Shown piece by piece: positions 43,985-52,300 of a stretch of 64,000 nt of DNA (position 1 is the first letter of the stretch; the number at the start of each line of letters is the position of its first letter). The translations under genes and the position numbers were made by a program. The DNA is from Longimicrobiales bacterium (GTDB lineage Bacteria; Gemmatimonadota; Gemmatimonadetes; Longimicrobiales; Gaopeijiaceae), in the NCBI GenBank assembly GCA_951828585.1, contig OX639991.1, positions 682,001-746,000 on the forward strand, given 5' to 3'. The notes below the pieces were generated by a model. That model saw nothing but the letters and a program-made list of their open reading frames with translations, made no database searches and had not been told where the DNA came from.

Positions 43985-45496
43985 ATGACCCAAACCCAGG
44001 ACCAGGTCAACCAGACCGCGTGGGCCGCCTGCGACACCTTCCGCGGCGGCGTCGACGCCGGCCAGTACAAGGACTACATCCTCGTGATGCTGTTCCTGAA
44101 GTACATCTCGGACCTCTGGGACGACCACGTGGAGACCTACCGGAAGCGGTATCGCGGCGACGAGGCCCGCATCCGCCGCCGCCTCGAGCGCGAGCGCTTC
44201 GTCCTCCCCGAGAGCGCCCGTTTCCAGACCCTCTACGAGCAGCGCAACGAGCCCAACATCGGCGAACTCATCAACATCGCGCTGGAGAGGATCGAGGACA
44301 GGAACCGCGCCAAGCTCGAAGGGGTCTTCCGGAACATCGACTTCAATTCGGAGGCGAATCTCGGCCGGACCAAGGACCGCAACCGCCGCCTCAAGAACCT
44401 CCTGGAGGACTTCGCCAAGCCCGCCCTCGACCTGCGTCCGTCCAGGGTCACGGGCGACATCATCGGCGAGTGCTACATCTACCTCATCTCGCGCTTCGCC
44501 TCGGACGCCGGGAAGAAGGCGGGGGAGTTCTACACGCCGTCCGCCGTCTCCCGCCTGCTCGCCAAACTGGCCGCCCCGAAGGACGGCGACACGATCTGTG
44601 ATCCGGCGTGCGGCTCGGGCTCCCTGCTGATCCGCGCGGTCGAGGAGGTCGGGTCGAAGAACTTCTCCCTCTACGGGCAGGAGGCAAACGGAGCGACATG
44701 GGCGCTGGCCCGTATGAACATGTTCCTGCATGCGAAGGACGCGGCTCGCATCGACTGGTGCAACACGCTGACCGGCCCCACCCTGATCGAGGACGACCGG
44801 CTCAAGACCTTCGACATCGTGGTCGCCAACCCGCCCTTCTCGCTCAAGAAATGGGGTGCCGAGAACGCGGCCAACGACCCCTACGACCGCTTCTGGCGCG
44901 GCGTTCCCCCGCCCTCGAAGGGTGACTACGCCTTCATCACCCACATGATAGAAATCGCTGAGCGGCGTAGCGGGCGCGTCGCGGTGATCGTCCCCCACGG
45001 TGTGCTCTTCCGGGGCCATCGCGAGGGCCGCATCCGGAAGGCGCTGATCGAGGAGAACCTCCTGGACGCGGTGATCGGTCTGCCCGCGAAGCTCTTCACG
45101 ACCACCGGCATCCCCGTCGCGATCCTGGTCCTCGACCGGTCCCGCGAGCAGGGCGGTGCGAACGAGGACCGCCTCGACGTGCTCTTCATCGACGCGAGCA
45201 AGGAGTTCACGCCCGGCAAGAAGCAGAACGCGATGGAGGAGGAGCACATCGCGAAGGTGGTCGAGACCTGGCGGAATCGGGAGACGGTCGAGCGGTACTC
45301 CCACGTCGCGACGCCCGACGAGATCGTGGAAAACGACTACAACCTGAACATCCCGCGTTACGTGGATACGTTCGAGCCGGAGGAGGAGATCGACATCGCC
45401 GAGGTGCAGCGGGAGATCGACGGGATCGAGGCGGAGCTGGTGGAGGTGAGGGCGAAGATGAGGGGGTATTTGCGGGAGTTGGGGGTGGAGGTGTGA
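43985..45496 (+). CDS. hsdM: type I restriction-modification DNA methyltransferase subunit M
   Basis: 503 aa. N-terminal helical domain (DYILVMLFLKYISDLW), then GEFYTPSAVSRLLAKL, SAM loop DPACGSGSLL (about residues 206-215) and catalytic NPPF (about 282-285), the set that makes N6-methyladenine. Ends with a coiled-coil helix (IAEVQREIDGIEAELVEV) used to bind HsdS. Complete and normal length. Its start overlaps the AbiJ-like gene. Works with the HsdS at 39926 and HsdR at 58297. Confidence 0.93.
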   Translation: MTQTQDQVNQTAWAACDTFRGGVDAGQYKDYILVMLFLKYISDLWDDHVETYRKRYRGDEARIRRRLERERFVLPESARFQTLYEQRNEPNIGELINIALERIEDRNRAKLEGVFRNIDFNSEANLGRTKDRNRRLKNLLEDFAKPALDLRPSRVTGDIIGECYIYLISRFASDAGKKAGEFYTPSAVSRLLAKLAAPKDGDTICDPACGSGSLLIRAVEEVGSKNFSLYGQEANGATWALARMNMFLHAKDAARIDWCNTLTGPTLIEDDRLKTFDIVVANPPFSLKKWGAENAANDPYDRFWRGVPPPSKGDYAFITHMIEIAERRSGRVAVIVPHGVLFRGHREGRIRKALIEENLLDAVIGLPAKLFTTTGIPVAILVLDRSREQGGANEDRLDVLFIDASKEFTPGKKQNAMEEEHIAKVVETWRNRETVERYSHVATPDEIVENDYNLNIPRYVDTFEPEEEIDIAEVQREIDGIEAELVEVRAKMRGYLRELGVEV

Positions 45497-45616
45497 GCTG
45501 AACAGGTTCGAATCCGCGACGAGTCGTTGGATAGGCTTCATGCTATCGTTACCTTTTCGGGATGGGACGACGGAAGATGGCCGCCGGGGCTTCGAACGAA
45601 TCTGGAGGACGTAGAC

Positions 45617-46975
45617 ATGCCTGATCCTAGTGTGGTGCGGAAGAGGTTGCATAGTATCGCCGCTGAACTCGAGGCGACTGGAACCTCACGACGGACGAGC
45701 GTCCGCAACCTGCTATCGTGGTTCGACTTCCAACGACGAGGGGAATGGGTCGTCTATACCGTGCGGCAGGCTCTCCAGGAAGCCGGCCTTCGGACCAAGC
45801 CCGATTTCGCTGATGTCGACGATGTGGGCTTCGACTCCTTCGTGGAGTTCGAGTTGGATCCCTCCGAGAACGCCCGCCAGGATGGCCAACCGGAACGGCA
45901 AGAGGAGGTGGACGGCGAGACTGAGCCAGACGGCCTCGACACGACTGCTCCATGGATAGACTATCCCCTTGATGGATTGTTGATTCGAAGCGAGACGCGC
46001 ACCGTGCATGGTGTTTTTCGGTGGATAGAAAAAGGATTCTACGTGATGAATCCCGATTTCCAGCGCGACTTTATATGGAAGATTGACAAGCAGAGCAGAC
46101 TTATCGAATCAGTCATCATGCGAATTCCCCTTCCGGTGTTCTATCTTGCAGAAGATGACGAAGGCAAGATGATCGTCGTAGATGGGCTTCAGCGACTGTC
46201 TACGTTCCAGAGATTCCTCAACAATGACCTGCGACTGCGGCTTCCGAACCAGGAGGAACTACACGGCAAGAGGTTCTCGGATTTGGGTCCGAAACTGCAG
46301 AACCGAATTGAAGATTGCAACCTTACCTTCTACATAATGGATGCAAACGTCCCAGAGAGAGCCCGCCTCGATATCTTTGAGCGAGTCAACGCTGGCGAGC
46401 CTCTTAGCAGGCAGCAAATGCGCAATTGTCTATATAATGGCAAAGCGACTGTTTTCCTGCGAGACGAGGCGCACTCGGACCTGTTTCGAAAGGCTACAGG
46501 AGGGAGTCTACGATCCGACACAATGCGAGATCGTGAGTTTGTGAATCGGTTTTGCGCTTTTCAGGTCCTGGGTGTGAACCGTTATCGCGGCGACATGGAC
46601 CAATTCTTGGCCGATGCCTTACGCACGATGAATTGCATGCAGGATAGTGAGATCGTCGAACTCCGGCGCGCCTTTCACCGGACGCTCCGAAACAACTACA
46701 ATATCTTCGGGAAGCACGCTTTTCGGAAGCAGCGCCGTGGAGTAGCCAGGCGTAGCGTGATCAATGCGGCATTGTGGGATGTAATGGCAACGGGTCTCTC
46801 ACGCCACGATGAAGACTACATAGGCTCCATTGGCGATGACCTTAAGGTAGCTTTCCTGGAGTTGCTTGACAACGAAGAATTCCAGACAGCAGTGACGCTG
46901 TCGACCAATGACGACAAGAGAGTGAGGGTCAGGTTCGAAATGGCGCGGCATATGTTCGAGGAGGTGCTTGGGTGA
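45617..46975 (+). CDS. DUF262 (GmrSD/ParB-like) domain protein
   Basis: 452 aa from ATG 45617 with GGAGG eight bases before; a longer frame upstream lacks support. The first 110 residues look like a DNA-binding or linker region (SWFDFQRRGEWVVYTVRQAL). The DUF262 domain then has NPDFQRDFIWKIDKQSRLIE and VVDGLQRLSTF (about residues 189-198), the ParB/Srx-like nucleotide-binding motif seen in GmrS of type IV restriction enzymes. The second HNH domain (DUF1524) of GmrSD is not visible. Overlaps the following ATPase gene. AT content is clearly higher than in neighbours. Confidence 0.82.
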   Translation: MPDPSVVRKRLHSIAAELEATGTSRRTSVRNLLSWFDFQRRGEWVVYTVRQALQEAGLRTKPDFADVDDVGFDSFVEFELDPSENARQDGQPERQEEVDGETEPDGLDTTAPWIDYPLDGLLIRSETRTVHGVFRWIEKGFYVMNPDFQRDFIWKIDKQSRLIESVIMRIPLPVFYLAEDDEGKMIVVDGLQRLSTFQRFLNNDLRLRLPNQEELHGKRFSDLGPKLQNRIEDCNLTFYIMDANVPERARLDIFERVNAGEPLSRQQMRNCLYNGKATVFLRDEAHSDLFRKATGGSLRSDTMRDREFVNRFCAFQVLGVNRYRGDMDQFLADALRTMNCMQDSEIVELRRAFHRTLRNNYNIFGKHAFRKQRRGVARRSVINAALWDVMATGLSRHDEDYIGSIGDDLKVAFLELLDNEEFQTAVTLSTNDDKRVRVRFEMARHMFEEVLG

Positions 46976-48111
46976 TTACTCGGCTTGACCTTCGGCATTT
47001 CAAGTGCTTTAGGGAACTGAAACTTCCCCTTGGTTCGCTGACGCTGCTATCGGGGGCGAATGCGTCCGGCAAGTCCTCGGTTCTGCATGCGCTGGGGCTG
47101 CTACAGCAGACGATACGCGAGCACGAGTGGTCGACACGCCTGATACTGAACGGGGTTTCGGCGCGGCTGGGTGTAGTGTCGGACGTGGTAGACCAGGTCT
47201 ACGGGCGGCGGGAGTGTGAGATTGGCTTGGTGTATTCGGACCGTGAGTATCGATGGCGATTTCGTGGGGAACGCTCGGAGATGGCCATGGAAGTTGCATC
47301 CGTCCGGGCGAAAGGTGAGGAAATCGACGAGCCGAAGGTGCTACGGCGCCTGATGCCCGTTCATATCGACGACGATCGGTTGGCGAAACACCTTGAGAGC
47401 CTGACATACCTTACGGCAGAGCGGATGGGGCCGAGGGAGGTCTACCAGTTGGACGATCCGCAGGTCGCCCCAGTTGTTGGGCCGACCGGAGAGGATGCTG
47501 TCAGCGTTCTCCACCTGGGTCGCGACGAGATGGTACTTCCTGCGTTGCGACTTGCTGGTCGCCCGCCTACGAGGTGGTGGCAGGTGACGGCACGGATGGA
47601 GAACTTTTTCCCGGGGTGCGGACTGTCGATCGAAGCAATCCCGCACGCCAACGCTGTTACACTTGGGCTCCGCACTTCCGCGAGCACGGAATTCCATCGT
47701 CCGATCAACACAGGGTTTGGCCTGACGCAGATCCTGCCATTGATCGTCGCCTCGATCTCTGCGAAAGAGGATGACATGCTGCTGATCGAGAATCCAGAGG
47801 TCCATCTTCATCCTGCAGGCCAAGCGGCGATGGGCGAGTATTTGGTCGAAGTTGCGGCTGCGGGAATTCAGGTACTCATCGAGACTCACAGCGATCACAT
47901 CCTGAACGGTGTTAGGCGGGCGGTGAAGAACGGAGTGCACCCGCCAGATGACGTGCTCCTTCACTTTTTCCGGCCGCGGGATGAGTCGGAGGGGGGTGGG
48001 AGACCGCAGGTCGAGAGCCCGGCCATCGACGCGGCAGGGAACGTGGATGCCTGGCCGGAGGGTTTCTTCGACCAGTTCGACAAGGACACTAGCTTCTTCG
48101 CTGGTTGGTGA
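46972..48111 (+). CDS. AAA family ATPase with DUF3696
   Basis: 379 aa from GTG overlapping the previous stop. MITRLDLRHFKCFRELKLPL, Walker A SGANASGKSS (about 27-36), NTGFGLTQILPLIVASI (signature-like), Walker B LLIENPEVHLHP (about residue 270), LIETHSDHILNGVRRAV (switch His) and a C-terminal DUF3696 tail (FFRPRDESEGG; GFFDQFDKD). These ATPases act in defence modules. Paired with DUF262 it recalls the Menshen defence system, by memory only. Confidence 0.85.
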   Translation: MITRLDLRHFKCFRELKLPLGSLTLLSGANASGKSSVLHALGLLQQTIREHEWSTRLILNGVSARLGVVSDVVDQVYGRRECEIGLVYSDREYRWRFRGERSEMAMEVASVRAKGEEIDEPKVLRRLMPVHIDDDRLAKHLESLTYLTAERMGPREVYQLDDPQVAPVVGPTGEDAVSVLHLGRDEMVLPALRLAGRPPTRWWQVTARMENFFPGCGLSIEAIPHANAVTLGLRTSASTEFHRPINTGFGLTQILPLIVASISAKEDDMLLIENPEVHLHPAGQAAMGEYLVEVAAAGIQVLIETHSDHILNGVRRAVKNGVHPPDDVLLHFFRPRDESEGGGRPQVESPAIDAAGNVDAWPEGFFDQFDKDTSFFAGW

Positions 48112-49079
48112 TCGAATTGGAGATCTTCCTCAACAACCAGTCTCTCCACGGGCAGTTCCGTAGCGGCGCGGCCTTCCGGGCGGCCCTCGACCGGGTCATG
48201 GCCATGCGGCGTGTGGCGCGGCAATTCGAGCGGGACATCCACTGTGACGGAGGGATCCTGAGTCGAGACGCGTCACCGGACGACCCGGTGCAGAATGCGA
48301 TTGCTTGGCTCTCGCCGGACCAAAGGCGTGCAGCAATGCAATGGTGGACCCGCGGCGGCCCGTTTTGGGATGCCGATCGCCGACACGGCGTCGACGACTG
48401 GTTCGAGTGCCAAGGCGAGATCGTTACGGACGATGCGCTCGGTGAGGCGGCCTACCGCAAGGCGTTGGGTCTCGAATGCGACACAGTCAGCTTCACGCCC
48501 TCGGACTGGACTCACTCGCCCTTGATGGTGCGTTGGCGGCGCAACGAGGGGTTCACAGACCTTCGCCTCGCCCTAGAGAACTACTGGGAAGAGGCGGACC
48601 TTCGGGCGCGACTGCGGAGCGTGGAGCCGCCGATCTCCTCGTGGAGCCAACTCCGGGAATGGTCGGAGAGGCACTTTGCGAACCTGCGTTTTGGCCCGGA
48701 GTGCTTCCGTCCGCTGCGCGGTCTTCCGTTTTCCAATGCCGGAGCGACGAGAATCCGTGCGCTGCTTAGCATTCTCGATCAGTTTGCGGTCGCGTTCGAG
48801 CCGGACGGTCGTCGGAGCGTCGAAGGTCAGAGGATGTTTCAAGACTACTTCACCGGCAGGGATGGGAGCGAGCTGTTCTCCGATTCTTCCGACAGAGAAA
48901 AGAGCCGCTTCGCGAAGCACCTGAGGTTCCCGCATCCAGACAAGCCGAATGAGACGATTCCATGTACCTGGCACGGGAAGGTGAGCCACATGTTCCTGAG
49001 AGTCCATTTCTCGTGGCCGGTTCGAGCAGGCAAACCGGTGTACGTGATGTACATCGGCCAGAAGATCACTCGCCGATGA
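48108..49079 (+). CDS. unknown third protein of the DUF262/DUF3696 set
   Basis: 323 aa from GTG, overlapping the ATPase stop. Not recognised. Visible features: LEIFLNNQSLHGQF and LDRVMAMRRVARQFERDI at the start, a Trp-rich middle (QWWTRGGPFWDADRRHGVDDW; WRRNEGFTDLRLALENYWEE), and a conserved-looking end (CTWHGKVSHMFLRVHFSWP, then KPVYVMYIGQKITRR). No membrane segment or known nuclease motif. Its fixed place after the ATPase makes it the likely effector or substrate-sensing partner. Overlaps the next small gene by four bases. Confidence 0.65.
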   Translation: MIELEIFLNNQSLHGQFRSGAAFRAALDRVMAMRRVARQFERDIHCDGGILSRDASPDDPVQNAIAWLSPDQRRAAMQWWTRGGPFWDADRRHGVDDWFECQGEIVTDDALGEAAYRKALGLECDTVSFTPSDWTHSPLMVRWRRNEGFTDLRLALENYWEEADLRARLRSVEPPISSWSQLREWSERHFANLRFGPECFRPLRGLPFSNAGATRIRALLSILDQFAVAFEPDGRRSVEGQRMFQDYFTGRDGSELFSDSSDREKSRFAKHLRFPHPDKPNETIPCTWHGKVSHMFLRVHFSWPVRAGKPVYVMYIGQKITRR

Positions 49080-49372
49080 AAAAGACAACTACAGTTGACC
49101 AAATGTTATCTGCGCTTGACACTGTCGAGCAAACAGCCAGCGGATTAGCCCGCCTTGGGGTAGAGGCGAGAAGGGCTAGGGTGCGGCCCGTAAGGGACCA
49201 AGAAGGGACCAAGAAGGGACCAAGTCGGCACCAAGCGGGGATTCTTCGTAAGTCCTTGTCCGCGCGGCTCATCGCGCAACTCGCCGGGGTGGTGGGGAAA
49301 GAGGAACGCACCAGGGTCAGGCACCAGCTTCTTAGACCACCGTTGGGTCTCGAAGGGATCGTGAACCCATGA
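49076..49372 (+). CDS. 98-aa basic protein between two defence modules
   Basis: Begins MKKTTTVDQMLSALDTVEQT and overlaps its neighbours on both sides with ATGA. Very basic (RRARVRPVRDQ; RHQAGILRKSLSARL). A three-copy 11-bp repeat (49194-49226) reads through all three frames. Not recognised; a DNA- or RNA-binding accessory of either the DUF262 set or the type ISP enzyme is possible, as is a gene remnant. Confidence 0.5.
   Translation: MKKTTTVDQMLSALDTVEQTASGLARLGVEARRARVRPVRDQEGTKKGPSRHQAGILRKSLSARLIAQLAGVVGKEERTRVRHQLLRPPLGLEGIVNP
49194..49226 (+). repeat. 11-bp tandem repeat, three copies
   Basis: GGGACCAAGAA repeats at 49194, 49205 and 49216 (last copy diverging). As 11 is not a multiple of three, each copy is read in a different frame within the 98-aa gene. 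Copy-number changes would switch the gene on or off. Confidence 0.7.
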
Positions 49373-52300
49373 GCACCACCGGATTCCAGCGCGCCCTCAA
49401 CCACATCCGTTCCGTTTCTGAGATCGAAGCCCAGAAGGGCCGTCTGTTCGAACGGCTCATGCAGGCGTACTTCCGCGAGGATCCGCTGTACCTGGAGCGG
49501 TTTACCCAGGTATGGCTCTGGAAGGAGTGGGTTCCGCGGTTCAACGAGGAGGAGACCCGCCAGGCCGCCCAGCGCCCGGAGTCCGCGTCGCCCCTGCGGT
49601 TCGACCTGAACGACACCGGCATCGACCTCGTGGCCCGGGAGCGCGATGGAGGCTGGTGCGCGATCCAGTGCAAGTGCTACGCACCGGGAACGCGACTCGC
49701 CAAGAAGCACCTCGACTCCTTTGTCTCGGCCTCGGCTCGCGACCCCTTCACCTCCCGCATCTTCGTAGACACCGGAGACAGCTGGGGCCCGAACGCCCTC
49801 AAAACTCTTCGTGGCCTGAAGCCCGCCTGCATCGTACTCCGCTTCGGCGATCTGGCCAGCCGCCCGTTCGACTGGCCGGATCTGGTGTCGCGGGACCCCG
49901 AGGACCTCCGCTACGTCGGCGAGCCGTTCGAGCTGCGGCCCCACCAGCGCGAGGCACTGGACGATGTGCTGGCGGGATTCCGGGACCACGACCGCGGCAA
50001 ACTCATCATGGCCTGCGGTACGGGAAAGACCTTCACTGCCCTCCGCATTGCCGAGGCGGTCGCGAAGACCGGAGGCCGCGTTCTCTACCTGGTGCCGTCG
50101 ATCTCTCTCTTTGCGCAGTCGATGCGCGAGTGGGCGACCCAGAAGGCGCTTCCGCACCGCTACGTCGGGATCTGTTCGGACACGCGCGCGGGTCGGCACG
50201 ACGAGGACGCCTCGCTACTCGAGCTGGAAATCCCCGTCACCACCGATCCGGCCCGCATCTCGGCGGCGCTGCGAGAGACCCGCCCCGGCTTCATGACGGT
50301 CGTCTTCTGCACCTACCACTCCCTTCCCATCGTCGAGAGTGCCCACGAAGCAGGAGCGCCGCCCTTCGACCTCGTCCTCTGCGACGAGGCCCATCGCACC
50401 ACCGGGGTCGACCGCCCCGGCGACCGCACCTCCCCCTTCGTGCGCGTCCACGACGGCGAGCGCATCCAAGCGCGCAAGCGTCTGTACATGACCGCGACCC
50501 CGCGCATCTACACGGAGAGCTCGAAGTCAAAGGCAGCGCGGCACGATGTGGATGTCTTCTCGATGGACGAGGAGGCCACGTACGGCCCCGAGTTCCATCG
50601 CCTCCCGTTCTCCCGCGCCATCGAGCGCAACCTGCTCTCGGACTACCAGGTGGTGATCTTCACCGTGGCCGAGTCCGGGGTGGAGCCCACGCTTCAGGCG
50701 CATTTGGGCCAGAGCCGCAGCAGTGAGATCAACATCACCGACGCGGCCAAGATCGTCGGTTGCTGGCGTGCCCTCCAGGGGCGGAGGGTTGGACGTAGAG
50801 AAGCCGGGCCGCCAGACCCGAAGGCAGATCGGGGTCGGCACACGAACGGCGCTCCGGCGGGCGGCGAGACCTCTCGTCCGCTCGTCCGCGCCATCGCCTT
50901 TGCCAACACCATCCGGGACTCGAAGCGGCTGGAGGCGCATTGGGACCGTGTGGTCCAGGAGGCCGTCGCGATGCTTCCGGAGGAAAGGCGCGAGGGAGCG
51001 TTGCGGTGCTCGACCCTGCATGTGGACGGACAGCACAACGCGCTTGAGCGCAAGGGACGCATCGACTGGCTCAAGGGCAGGGAGGACGGCGTCTGCCGCA
51101 TCCTGAGCAACGCCCGGTGCCTCTCCGAGGGCGTCGATGTCCCCGCCCTCGACGCCGTCTTCTTCATGGCGGCGCGCAAGTCGCCGGTCGAGATAGTGCA
51201 GGCGGTCGGACGCGTCATGCGGAAGGCGGCGGGGAAGAAGTATGGCTACATCGTGCTGCCTGTTGCGATCCCGCCGGGGGTCGCCCCCGAAAAGGCGCTG
51301 AACGACAACAAGCGCTTCGGCACCGTGTGGGGGGTTCTCCGCGCGCTCCGGTCCCACGACGACCGCTTCGACGCCGAGATCAACCGCATCGACCTGAACG
51401 AGCGGAAGCCGGACCGGATCATCGTTGACGGCGACATCGACCCCGGTGGGGACGACCAGTTGCCCTTCGACTTTCCGCCCCTCGACCTCTCTCCCGACGC
51501 CATCTACGCCAGGATCGTCGAAAGGTGCGGAGACCGAAAGTACTGGGAGACCTGGGCCAAGGACATTGCCGACATCTTCGCCCGTCTGGTCGAGCGGATC
51601 GGCCGACTGCTCGAGAATCCGGCCAACGAGGCGCTACTGGAGTGGTTCGAGGGCTTCCACGAGGAGTTGCGCGGCTCGATAAACGAGTCGTTGACGGAAG
51701 ACGCGGCCATCGACATGATCGCGCAGCACATCCTCACCGTGCCCGTCTTCGAAGCGCTCTTCGAGGGGTACGACTTCGCGAGCGGCAACCCCATCGCGAC
51801 AGCCCTGGACGAACTCCGGCGCGATTTCGGAGAGTTTGGTCTGGAGAACGAGATCCGCGACATGGCCCCGTTCTACGAGAGCGTCCGCCGACGGGCACGG
51901 GGCCTCGATAACAGCGCCGCCCGACAACAGGTGCTCAAGGAGCTCTACGAGCACTTTTTCCGTGTGGCGCTCAAGAGGCAGGCGGAACGGCTTGGGATTG
52001 TGTACACGCCGACCGAGGTGGTGGATTTCATTCTGCGCAGCGCCGACCATGTTCTGCGCGAAGAGTTTGGCCGGGGGCTCACCGCCGCCGGAGTCCATGT
52101 CCTCGACCCCTTCACGGGAACCGGCATCTTCCTGGCTCGTCTGCTCCAGCTGGGGCTGGTGGAGGAATCCGACTTGAAACGCAAGTTCCGTGGCGAGCTC
52201 CATGCGAACGAGGTGGTGTTGCTCGCGTACTACATCGCGGCGGTGAACATCGAAGAGGCGTACCGGGGGCGGCGCGGGACGGATGCCGCCTACGAACCCT

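Larger units (their letters stand above)
41511..43988 (+). pseudogene. AbiJ-like (AbiJ_NTD4 / HEPN-type) gene split by an IS element
   Basis: The 5' part (41511 to about 41692) encodes MDYSPYQDLPTFSQRTGIRE, then DEISERARNEIWDTLWKRL, the start of an AbiJ N-terminal domain. The 3' part (about 43270-43988) continues RLPWREMFVHVHRELLVSPL ... CFDLLELLMRH, and has the C-terminal domain RDSIDAVES-like block (VRASIDAVESVAKQV), IHPALKKGLNRLYDYTSDE, GVRHALLDDE and DEAIFMIGACAAFCSYLW. Between them lies the IS3-family element. The 3' part could still be translated from ATG 43293. It overlaps hsdM by four bases. An abortive-infection gene inactivated by transposition. Confidence 0.8.

Noticed and set aside
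45505-45530. tRNA T-loop-like sequence GGTTCGAATCC after hsdM
   Set aside because: The flanking bases do not pair to form a T stem and no other tRNA arms are found nearby; chance match or at best an old attachment site.
49190-49240. Short direct repeats as a CRISPR array
   Set aside because: Eleven-base units without spacers inside a coding frame.
50700-50880. Apparent junction or frameshift in the type ISP gene (odd stretch with RRVGRREAGPPDPK)
   Set aside because: The frame stays open and helicase motifs continue normally on both sides; an ordinary variable loop.
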